A DNA stretch of 29,275 bases from a virus, in IMG/VR virus record IMGVR_UViG_3300042691_025691, positions 1 to 29,275 of that record; one strand, 5' to 3'. The stretch's first letter is position 1, and each line of letters opens with the position of its first letter. The notes under the pieces are model-generated. The model was not told the origin of the DNA. It made no database searches and saw nothing but the letters and a program-made list of their open reading frames with translations. Position numbers and translations under genes: made by a program. This document shows positions 18,856-24,080 of the stretch, one piece after another.

Positions 18856-19929
18856 ATGAAAGTTGCTATCTATACGATTGCTCTTAATGAGCGTCAGTTT
18901 GTAGATACATGGTTTGAATCAGCAAAAGATGCTGACTATCTACTAATTGCAGACACGGGTTCTACAGATGGAACCCCTGAGAGAGCCAGAGAGCTTGGAA
19001 TACATGTTGTAGATATTCGCGTCTCCCCTTGGAGATTCGACGATGCTCGCAATGCAGCACTAGCTGCACTCCCTATTGATATTGATATGTGTATCTCTTT
19101 AGATATGGATGAAGTAATCACACCAAATTGGAGAGAACCTCTACAAAAAGCATGGGAAGAAGGGGTTACTCGTCCTAGATATAAGCATGTTTGGTCATTT
19201 AATGAGGACGGAACTCCTGGACTTGAGTTCAGCTACGACCACATTCATACTCGTAAAAACTACCGTTGGCGTCATCCAGTACACGAGTGTCTTTACGCTT
19301 ATGGCATTGAAGAGAAGCAGTCTTGGATTTCTGAAATAGAGACACACCACCATCCAGACCCAACTAAGAGCCGTTCTCAGTATCTTCCTTTGCTCAAGAT
19401 GTCTGTTCAAGAAGATCCCTACAACGACAGAAACGCTTTCTACTACGGACGAGAGCTTTATTTTTATGGAAGGTATGCAGAAGCTGCTGTAGAACTTAAG
19501 AGACATCTAACTCTTCCAACAGCCACTTGGGCTCCAGAAAGAGCTGCCTCTATGCGGTTTATTGGCAAAAGCGTGCCAGCAGAAGCAGAGATTTGGTTCC
19601 GTAAGGCAATTGACCAAGCACCTGGCCGCCGTGAACCATATGTTGATTTAGCAAAGCTTTACTACGAACGTCAGGCTTGGCATGAATGTTTGCAGGCGTC
19701 TAAAGATGCTCTAGCAATTACAGTCAAACCACTTGAGTATCTATGTGAAGCAGAAGCTTGGGGAGCAGCTCCATACGACTATGCATCAATTGCAGCGTAT
19801 CGACTTGGGCTGTTTGAAGAAGCGCTTGATTACGCTAAGAAGGCTGTTGAGATTGATCCTGAGGACGAGCGTCTTCAGTCAAACTTAAAGTTTTGCGAGG
19901 AAGCTTTTTCGCAGAAGACTTCTTCTTAG
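18856..19929 (+). CDS. Family 2 glycosyltransferase with C-terminal TPR repeats
   Basis: A 357-residue protein. The N-terminal GT-A domain has IALNER (8-13), the nucleotide-binding DTGSTDGT (33-40), and the metal-binding DMD at 83-85 followed by E. The segment RWRHPVHECLYAYG is typical of the GT2 subgroup that modifies proteins or cell surfaces. The last roughly 150 residues carry TPR-like helices (FYYGRELYFYGRYAEAAVEL, then AYRLGLFEEALDYAKKAVEI DPEDE), often used to hold a protein acceptor. ATG follows GGAAGGACTTAGG. Its last 95 bases overlap the end of the WhiB gene on the other strand. With the methyltransferase next door and collagen fibres rich in Gly-Pro-Thr upstream, the likely acceptor is a virion fibre; host glycan modification is the alternative. 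Confidence 0.8.
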   Translation: MKVAIYTIALNERQFVDTWFESAKDADYLLIADTGSTDGTPERARELGIHVVDIRVSPWRFDDARNAALAALPIDIDMCISLDMDEVITPNWREPLQKAWEEGVTRPRYKHVWSFNEDGTPGLEFSYDHIHTRKNYRWRHPVHECLYAYGIEEKQSWISEIETHHHPDPTKSRSQYLPLLKMSVQEDPYNDRNAFYYGRELYFYGRYAEAAVELKRHLTLPTATWAPERAASMRFIGKSVPAEAEIWFRKAIDQAPGRREPYVDLAKLYYERQAWHECLQASKDALAITVKPLEYLCEAEAWGAAPYDYASIAAYRLGLFEEALDYAKKAVEIDPEDERLQSNLKFCEEAFSQKTSS

Positions 19930-20419
19930 AGCGTTTTTCCTTCTCACGAAGTCGTTTCTCTAGTTTGTCTGCTTTTTCTTGTTTGTAAGCCTCTACTGCA
20001 TTTACGCTTGTTCGGCTTCTCCAAGAAAAATCACACACTGTGCATGTAACAATTTTTGCTACCGTCCATCGTCCACCACCAGGCATCTCTTGAGAACTGG
20101 TTTCTAACTTTGATGGTCGAGCTCCGCAATAAGGACAGTTTGGGTATCTACGCCGTCTAGCTTCTTCACCGCTGTAAGAGACAGAGAGTGCTCGACGAAT
20201 TTCCATTTCGTCTTTGCCTCCCCAAACACCCCATATTTGACGGTGCTCTAGAGCCCATTGAATGCATTGACGCCTTACAGGACAGGAGTAGCAGATGTTT
20301 TTTGCGTCGTATCGTTCACGAGGGATTTTAGAGAAAAACCATTCTCTATTCTTTTGGTATTCCTTGCGAGAGCAGAGGGCATCCTTCTGCCAATCAATGC
20401 TGTTCGCTGGTTTCCACAC
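19835..20419 (-). CDS. WhiB-family transcription factor fused to a zinc ribbon and basic tail
   Basis: A 194-residue protein starting at GTG. The N-terminal half is a WhiB domain: Cys16, Cys43, Cys46 and Cys52 (LC ... ICYSCPVRRQC) would hold a [4Fe-4S] cluster, followed by the family's GVWGG turn (64-68). WhiB proteins act with the host housekeeping sigma factor to set promoter choice. After this comes an extra zinc ribbon (CPYC at 95-98, CTVC at 126-129) and a Lys/Arg-rich tail that could bind nucleic acid. Typical WhiB proteins are about 80-130 residues, so the fusion is unusual. There is no clear Shine-Dalgarno site before the GTG; a TACTAT box six bases upstream would give a leaderless transcript. 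The end of the gene lies antisense to the glycosyltransferase gene. Probable role: control of early/late switching or host transcription. Confidence 0.85.
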   Translation of the reverse strand: MWKPANSIDWQKDALCSRKEYQKNREWFFSKIPRERYDAKNICYSCPVRRQCIQWALEHRQIWGVWGGKDEMEIRRALSVSYSGEEARRRRYPNCPYCGARPSKLETSSQEMPGGGRWTVAKIVTCTVCDFSWRSRTSVNAVEAYKQEKADKLEKRLREKEKRSKKKSSAKKLPRKTLSLTEDARPQDQSQQPS

Positions 20420-20480
20420 AAAACCATAGTACTATACAAAACCATAAAAGTAAGGGACTAAACAACTAAAGTTGACTAAA
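20418..20480 (-). promoter_or_regulatory. Repeat-rich regulatory region upstream of whiB-like gene
   Basis: On the + strand, ACAAAACCATA occurs at 20418-20428 and again at 20436-20446, 18 bases apart. A perfect 10-base palindrome ATAGTACTAT (20426-20435) lies across the gap. GACTAAA occurs at 20456-20462 and 20474-20480, also 18 bases apart, with the inverted repeat CAACT-AA-AGTTG between. On the - strand TACTAT (20426-20431) ends six bases before the GTG start, with a weak TTACTT 16 bases further up. The layout suggests an operator-controlled, possibly leaderless promoter for the WhiB gene. Confidence 0.4.
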
Positions 20481-20811
20481 ACTCTATCCAAGTAGTTGGA
20501 AGAGGTTCTTCAACAAAATCTCCGTACTCTGTTTCTGAAGTGTCATCACAAACCGAGTATTCTGTCTCACCTTCTATAATGCCAGAGTAGCCGTGTTCAA
20601 TTGAAGCTTTTTCTATCATATTAAATCCATCTAACAAAGAGTCGCAAATCCCGTCTCTTTGAAGAGTAGAAGCTAAAGCTCTACGAACAATTTCAGTTTC
20701 TAGATCAACGTGATCCAACGTGAAGTAGATAATTTCAGATTTACCACTCTGAGAGTATCCGTTACCGTGCCATTGAACCCAAAGAGATTCGCCTAATCGA
20801 ACATCTTTCAA
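20476..20811 (-). CDS. Hypothetical acidic protein
   Basis: A 111-residue protein that I do not recognise. The likely start is TTG at 20811, giving a four-base TTGA overlap with the stop of the upstream 96-residue gene; there is no ATG close to the N-terminus. The first half (LWVQWHGNGYSQSGKSEIIY, then LDHVDLETEIVRRALAST) looks like a compact alpha/beta domain. The last 35 residues are strongly acidic (EGETEYSVCDDTSETEYGDF). It sits between a zinc protein and the WhiB-zinc-ribbon gene in an apparent operon of small early genes; the acidic tail would fit a host-takeover or DNA-mimic type protein, but nothing proves that. Confidence 0.6.
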   Translation of the reverse strand: MKDVRLGESLWVQWHGNGYSQSGKSEIIYFTLDHVDLETEIVRRALASTLQRDGICDSLLDGFNMIEKASIEHGYSGIIEGETEYSVCDDTSETEYGDFVEEPLPTTWIEF

Positions 20812-21098
20812 TTGTCGTCCTCTTCTAACCTGTTGAGCTCAACGGTTCCTTCGTTTGATTCTGAATGAAAAATTACGGTTGGGTCTTTCATTTCATAAAT
20901 CCCAGACACCGTAATTTTCCCGCAGTAGTGGCAAATCTCAACGCTTCCAGTGTTCACTTTTTCTGGAACATCTACGCCTTTTAGCTTCATAAGGATGTTG
21001 CCAGTATCGTCTATGCTCTCTGGCTCCCAGCGGGCGTGGTCTTTTAGCCAGCACACCTCGCAGACTGGTTCTGGAGTCAGCACTTGCTTGCCACTCAT
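20808..21098 (-). CDS. Small zinc-binding-type protein (two CxxC motifs)
   Basis: A 96-residue protein with CEVC near residue 13 and CHYC near residue 57, spaced to form one zinc ribbon or knuckle pair. The segment ICHYCGKITVSGIYEM is a typical treble-clef/ribbon hairpin. The C-terminus is acidic (NRLEEDDN). The ATG at 21098 lies 15 bases after the stop of the second WhiB gene; the downstream gene starts within its stop. No family is recognised beyond the zinc motif. Together with two WhiB proteins it makes three Cys-rich, probably metal-binding, small proteins in 2 kb, consistent with a transcription-control cluster. Confidence 0.65.
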   Translation of the reverse strand: MSGKQVLTPEPVCEVCWLKDHARWEPESIDDTGNILMKLKGVDVPEKVNTGSVEICHYCGKITVSGIYEMKDPTVIFHSESNEGTVELNRLEEDDN

Positions 21099-21113
21099 AG
21101 AACCAGTTTACAT

Positions 21114-21392
21114 CTACTTAACGACTGTAATAGGTATTCTGATGTTACGTTTAGAACGAATTCTTTGCCGTTCTTTCGGGCTTAGACCGCCCCACATTCC
21201 ATGAACTTCAAAATGAATTCCCCACTCAGCACAATCTGCCCTATGTACACAATCGTGACAGATTCTTCTAGCTGCATCGTAAGTTTGAGGTCTATCACTC
21301 ACTTCATCTTTGTCTGGAGCAAAAAATGGTTCGACACCAATTTCTCTACACAAAGCTTGAGTAAAGGTCCAAGGTCCTTTATCGGTTGTCAT
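21114..21392 (-). CDS. WhiB-family protein (short form)
   Basis: A 92-residue protein starting at ATG 21392 (MTTDKGPWTFTQALC). The upstream in-frame extension to 21488 runs deep into the neighbouring gene and looks like shadow sequence. The four cluster ligands are Cys15, Cys45, Cys48 and Cys54 (ALC ... ICHDCVHRADC), followed by the WhiB signature GMWGGLSPKERQRIR (65-79) and a basic C-terminus (SKRNIRI) of the type that contacts DNA. This is a standard-length WhiB, in contrast to the fused one downstream. The start overlaps the end of the upstream gene by 14 bases. Phage WhiB proteins such as mycobacteriophage TM4 WhiBTM4 act as dominant regulators of host WhiB functions; a similar role is inferred here. 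Confidence 0.85.
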   Translation of the reverse strand: MTTDKGPWTFTQALCREIGVEPFFAPDKDEVSDRPQTYDAARRICHDCVHRADCAEWGIHFEVHGMWGGLSPKERQRIRSKRNIRIPITVVK

Positions 21393-21732
21393 GCAGATTC
21401 TTTGCCACTTCGTAGCCGCACCCTGCGTAACCTGCAATATCAATCCATGTATCTGGTTGGAACCCGTAGTTTGAGACGAACCTAGCAAGCTTTACACCAA
21501 TCATTGCCATGGCTACATCTTCTGTAGTGAACTCTCTTTGAAAAATTACAGACCAAATCTTTGCGATGTTGGTGAAGTTCTCTTCTGGTCCACCGTATTG
21601 TTTGTTTCTATCTCCATTAATAATTCGAGCAGCTTCACGGAGGGCTTGGACTCGAATCGGAGTATCGTCATTTGATGGTGGTACTTCTTTTGCTTGGTTG
21701 TTGTACTGGATACCACTTGTGTCATTGGACAT
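21379..21732 (-). CDS. DUF6378-like phage protein
   Basis: A 117-residue protein. The ATG at 21732 (MSNDTSG) follows GCGAGAATTAAAG and is preferred over a TTG at 21747; it overlaps the upstream gene by 11 bases. The core AARIINGDRNKQYGGPEENF, then IAKIWSVIF, DVAMAMIGVKLARF and DTWIDIAGYAGCGYEVAK matches the small helical family annotated as DUF6378 in many phages. The ordered acidic and Asn/Asp residues recall all-alpha NTP pyrophosphatase-like folds, but that link is uncertain. It is co-transcribed with the WhiB genes. A role in nucleotide house-cleaning is possible; I would leave the function open. Confidence 0.7.
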   Translation of the reverse strand: MSNDTSGIQYNNQAKEVPPSNDDTPIRVQALREAARIINGDRNKQYGGPEENFTNIAKIWSVIFQREFTTEDVAMAMIGVKLARFVSNYGFQPDTWIDIAGYAGCGYEVAKNLHDNR

Positions 21733-21970
21733 CTTTAATTCTCGCAATCACTTCGGCTGAGTATTGATATTCACTTGTCAGTTCAGAGTTTTCATAGACG
21801 ATTAGTTCATAATTGATTCCATGGTTTGAAATCTCTTCTTCTAAATACTCTTCGTCTTCTAAATCGTCCTCTGTACCACCCAAAAATTTAGAGATAGCTA
21901 AATCAGCAGCTTGTTTCAGCTCTTCGTAGTTATCCCCTTGAACAGTAAATTTGAGGGTGGTTGTCCTCAT
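21722..21970 (-). CDS. Hypothetical acidic protein
   Basis: An 82-residue protein, ATG at 21970, joined to the upstream gene by a four-base ATGA overlap, so translation is probably coupled. The N-terminal strand RTTTLKFTVQGDNYEELKQA, a helix (AADLAISKFLGG) and a very acidic middle (EDDLEDEEYLEEE) are followed by a beta stretch (NYELIVYENS) and the C-terminus EVIARIKDVQ. This could be a small ferredoxin-like alpha/beta fold. No family is recognised. It belongs to the early operon led by the 140-residue gene. Confidence 0.6.
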   Translation of the reverse strand: MRTTTLKFTVQGDNYEELKQAADLAISKFLGGTEDDLEDEEYLEEEISNHGINYELIVYENSELTSEYQYSAEVIARIKDVQ

Positions 21971-22389
21971 ACCAGCACAAGTTTCTCAAGCTTCTGAGGT
22001 GGGTAGTGTGCTCCATCAAGAATTGGATCTTTTCCGTCTGTGCTTTTGATAATTACATCGCCGTAGCGAACACCAACTACTACTCCGCGACGACCGTTGT
22101 GAATAGTTCCTAGCTGTCCATCAAAAGCATCAGCCTTGACTCGTACTGTTTCAGTTACTTTGATGTCTCCTGCTTGTACTGGAATCCACTTTTCGTCCTT
22201 CTTTTCTTTGACGACAATGTGGCCCTTAGCAAGAACTGAAAACATCTCAATTGTCTTGTCTTTGTACTCTTTTGTCATTTCAAAAGAGTCGAATAACTCG
22301 ATGAGCTTCATAGTCGCATCACCGACTGGTTTTCTCACCTTTGCTGCCTGAAGCTGGGACTTTACCCAGTTCATATCTAAATCTCCCAT
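21967..22389 (-). CDS. Hypothetical protein, first gene of the early operon
   Basis: A 140-residue protein with an ATG at 22389 behind a strong GAGAGGAG site and a good promoter. The N-terminal half is helical (KVRKPVGDATMKLIELFDSF, TKEYKDKTIEMFSVLAKG). The C-terminal half contains a KOW/SH3-like strand pattern: VRVKADAFDGQLGTIHNGRR, then VVVGVRYGDVIIKS, in which the Gly after the first strand resembles the KOW motif of ribosomal and NusG-type proteins. The end (PPQKLEKLVLV) is basic and hydrophobic. No specific family is recognised. Being first in a strongly initiated operon suggests high early expression. Confidence 0.65.
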   Translation of the reverse strand: MGDLDMNWVKSQLQAAKVRKPVGDATMKLIELFDSFEMTKEYKDKTIEMFSVLAKGHIVVKEKKDEKWIPVQAGDIKVTETVRVKADAFDGQLGTIHNGRRGVVVGVRYGDVIIKSTDGKDPILDGAHYPPQKLEKLVLV

Positions 22390-22410
22390 TGCAGCTCCTC
22401 TCTTTCTCTG

Positions 22411-22439
22411 ATTCTAGTTGTATTTAGTTTTTTAGTAAA
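22411..22439 (-). promoter_or_regulatory. Sigma70-type promoter for the early small-gene operon
   Basis: Read on the - strand: TTTACT (22434-22439, four of six to TTGACA), a spacer of exactly 17 bases, then TAGAAT (22411-22416, five of six to TATAAT). The predicted start near 22404 leaves a short leader containing GAGAGGAG before the ATG at 22389. It sits in the 52-base gap between the glycosyltransferase stop and the 140-residue gene, which is where an operon promoter is needed. Confidence 0.6.
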
Positions 22440-22441
22440 GG

Positions 22442-23476
22442 TTAGATGGTTAGTTTGTTTGACGAAAATAGATGTAATAGATTTTCAACTGCCTCATCCC
22501 AAGTTGGAAGGCTCTTCCGATACAACGTCTTCTGAGCTTCTGCTACAGCAAACCTCTCAACATCACTCATTTCCTCTATAGAAGAACCTAGATAGCTCCA
22601 CTCAGAGCCTAGATAAGAGGTGTTTCTCCAATCAGTAACAACTGGAACACCAGCTGATAGCGATTGAGATAAGGCTGGAGACCACCAAGGCTCGCCAGAC
22701 CTATGAGTAGATACCAGCGTTCCAACTGACTTTTTGATTCTTTCAGTGGTGTCTTCCTCAAGTTCCCACCTATTTAACCGAGTGGGAATTACATCGTATG
22801 AGAGCGTAGAGATGACATCAGAAGCCCATTGTGTCTTCATTGAGTCACAGGTCCAATACTCTTTAGATAAATGAAACTCCTTTGTGGGAGCCTCTGAGTC
22901 AATCAAGTATGAATCTACAAATACAGGAAAGAAGTTTGTTGAATCCAAACCTTCAATAGCCTTAGCTGAGGTTTTTCCAACTGACCAAGGAAATGCTGGG
23001 TACAAAGTTGTAGGCCATTTGTCTGTGTATAGATATGATACAAAACCTTGAACTTCTTCTCGAAAGTTTTTGTCTTCTAAGAGATGCGAATAACTTTTCC
23101 TTCTCTCATAGAAATTCTTTTGCAAATCCGAGTTGTTGAGGTAGCAAGACTTTAATGATGATTGGATTTTGTATGGTTCTGGTGCGTCTATAAACAAAAC
23201 CAGATTCCCGATGTCTTTTGCCTTAGCAGCAATAGAAAACGCTGGATAAATCTTGTTGGCTGACAGACTTGTCGGTGGGGCAATTCCTACCAAGACAGCA
23301 TCGTAGTTTTCTAGCTCTTCTCTAGTTGTGTAAATAGACGGTTCAGCAATAGAAACATCCACACCCGCATCCGAATCGTGAAGACCTTTTGCTATCAAAC
23401 TGGAGAAAGTAGGAGTTCTTGAAGCGGTTCTAGTCGAACACTGCTGGGCAGTTGAGCCTGTAATAAGAACTTTCAT
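22442..23476 (-). CDS. Glycosyltransferase, GT-B-like
   Basis: A 344-residue protein. The start is ATG 23476 (MKVLITGSTAQQ) with AAAAAGG upstream; the open frame continues further to 23830, but that part is antisense-like, Arg/Leu/Gln-rich sequence lying over the neighbouring ssDNA-binding gene. The N-terminal domain has a Rossmann start (KVLITGS), then NYDAVLVGIAPPTSLSANKI and NLVLFIDAPEPYKIQ. The C-terminal domain has GTLVSTHRSGEPWWSPALSQ and SLSAGVPVVTDW, the donor-sugar-binding pattern of GT-B enzymes (acidic residue, then PALxQSLxxGxPVV). It ends in a helix (TWDEAVENLLHLF). It lies among replication genes, not among fibres, so modification of phage DNA bases is an attractive target, but a host or virion glycan is equally possible. 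Confidence 0.7.
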   Translation of the reverse strand: MKVLITGSTAQQCSTRTASRTPTFSSLIAKGLHDSDAGVDVSIAEPSIYTTREELENYDAVLVGIAPPTSLSANKIYPAFSIAAKAKDIGNLVLFIDAPEPYKIQSSLKSCYLNNSDLQKNFYERRKSYSHLLEDKNFREEVQGFVSYLYTDKWPTTLYPAFPWSVGKTSAKAIEGLDSTNFFPVFVDSYLIDSEAPTKEFHLSKEYWTCDSMKTQWASDVISTLSYDVIPTRLNRWELEEDTTERIKKSVGTLVSTHRSGEPWWSPALSQSLSAGVPVVTDWRNTSYLGSEWSYLGSSIEEMSDVERFAVAEAQKTLYRKSLPTWDEAVENLLHLFSSNKLTI

Positions 23477-23500
23477 ATAGACCTTTTTCTGTTTACTAGA

Positions 23501-23530
23501 AAGCCGCCCAGTCCTACGACTGGACGGCTT
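23501..23530 (-). terminator. Intrinsic terminator-like hairpin
   Basis: The two arms at 23501-23513 and 23518-23530 (on the - strand AAGCCGTCCAGTC and GACTGGGCGGCTT) pair over 13 positions with one G-U, around a GTAG loop. On the - strand the hairpin is followed by TCTAG after the closing TT. It lies 32 bases after the stop of the DUF669-like gene and before the glycosyltransferase gene, so it would end or reduce transcription of the replication operon. Confidence 0.7.
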
Positions 23531-23561
23531 CCTACGAACTCTTTCAGTTGTTTCTGACGAA

Positions 23562-24080
23562 TCAGAACGGTGCTGTAGGAGCTGCGCTTGGTGCTGGAGC
23601 TGGCGCAGGAGCTGGTGCAGGGGCTGGTGCAGGAGCAGGAGCTGCTGCAGCCTGAGGAGCCGATGCTGTTGCACCCTTTGCAGGGTAGTAGTTCTTGATT
23701 TCGTTCTTCTTGTTTCCGTTGTAAGTGCGTGAGCCAATCTGACCACGAAACTTACGACCCACAAGCGCCTGCTCAATCTGAGCATTTGTTGGGGCACGGT
23801 CGAAGAAGTCACGACCAAGACCAAGAGCATTCATCTTGCGGAAGAAGATGCCCAATGCTGTCGGGTTGTCTGGAGAAACAACAAGGTTGTCCCAGACGAG
23901 ACGCTTGTTGTGAGCGCCACCCTCTACCTGTGCTTTGATGCTGAACATGGTCTTACCCGACTGGGTGACCTTTGCTGTTCCTTCGAGAACTACGAGCTCG
24001 TAGTCACCGTCTGGCAGCGGTTCATAGCTTGCTGTCTCACCCGCGTCACGGATGAGGTCTGACCAATTGAGTGTACTCAT
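23562..24080 (-). CDS. DUF669-like candidate ssDNA-binding protein with Ala-Pro tail
   Basis: A 172-residue protein. The N-terminal domain of about 130 residues has LPDGDYELVVLEGTAKVTQS, IKAQVEGGAHNKRLVWDNLV and a GRKFRGQIGSRTYNGNKKNE strand, the profile of DUF669 proteins. These accompany phage annealing recombinases and are thought to bind single-stranded DNA through an OB-like fold. From about 135 on the chain is almost only Ala and Pro (APAPAPAPAP), ending in SAAPTAPF. This is a flexible linker with a terminal Pro-Phe like that of bacterial SSB tails, but without the usual acidic residues. The ATG overlaps the stop of the upstream RecA-fold ATPase by four bases. Likely role: coating ssDNA during replication and recombination. 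Confidence 0.7.
   Translation of the reverse strand: MSTLNWSDLIRDAGETASYEPLPDGDYELVVLEGTAKVTQSGKTMFSIKAQVEGGAHNKRLVWDNLVVSPDNPTALGIFFRKMNALGLGRDFFDRAPTNAQIEQALVGRKFRGQIGSRTYNGNKKNEIKNYYPAKGATASAPQAAAAPAPAPAPAPAPAPAPAPSAAPTAPF
23578..23656 (-). repeat. Ala-Pro coding tandem repeat
   Basis: A run of near-identical 6- and 12-base units (on the + strand GCTGGTGCAGGA variants) encoding about ten Ala-Pro pairs in the tail of the DUF669-like protein. Unit number is likely to vary between relatives by slippage. Confidence 0.75.

Noticed and set aside
21393-21488. N-terminal extension of the short WhiB protein
   Set aside because: It overlaps the DUF6378-like gene by over 100 bases and has no WhiB similarity; the ATG at 21392 gives standard WhiB length.
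23477-23830. 118-codon N-terminal extension of the GT-B glycosyltransferase
   Set aside because: Its Arg/Leu/Gln-rich sequence is a shifted frame of the Ala-Pro coding region; MKVLITGS at 23476 is a normal Rossmann start with a ribosome site.
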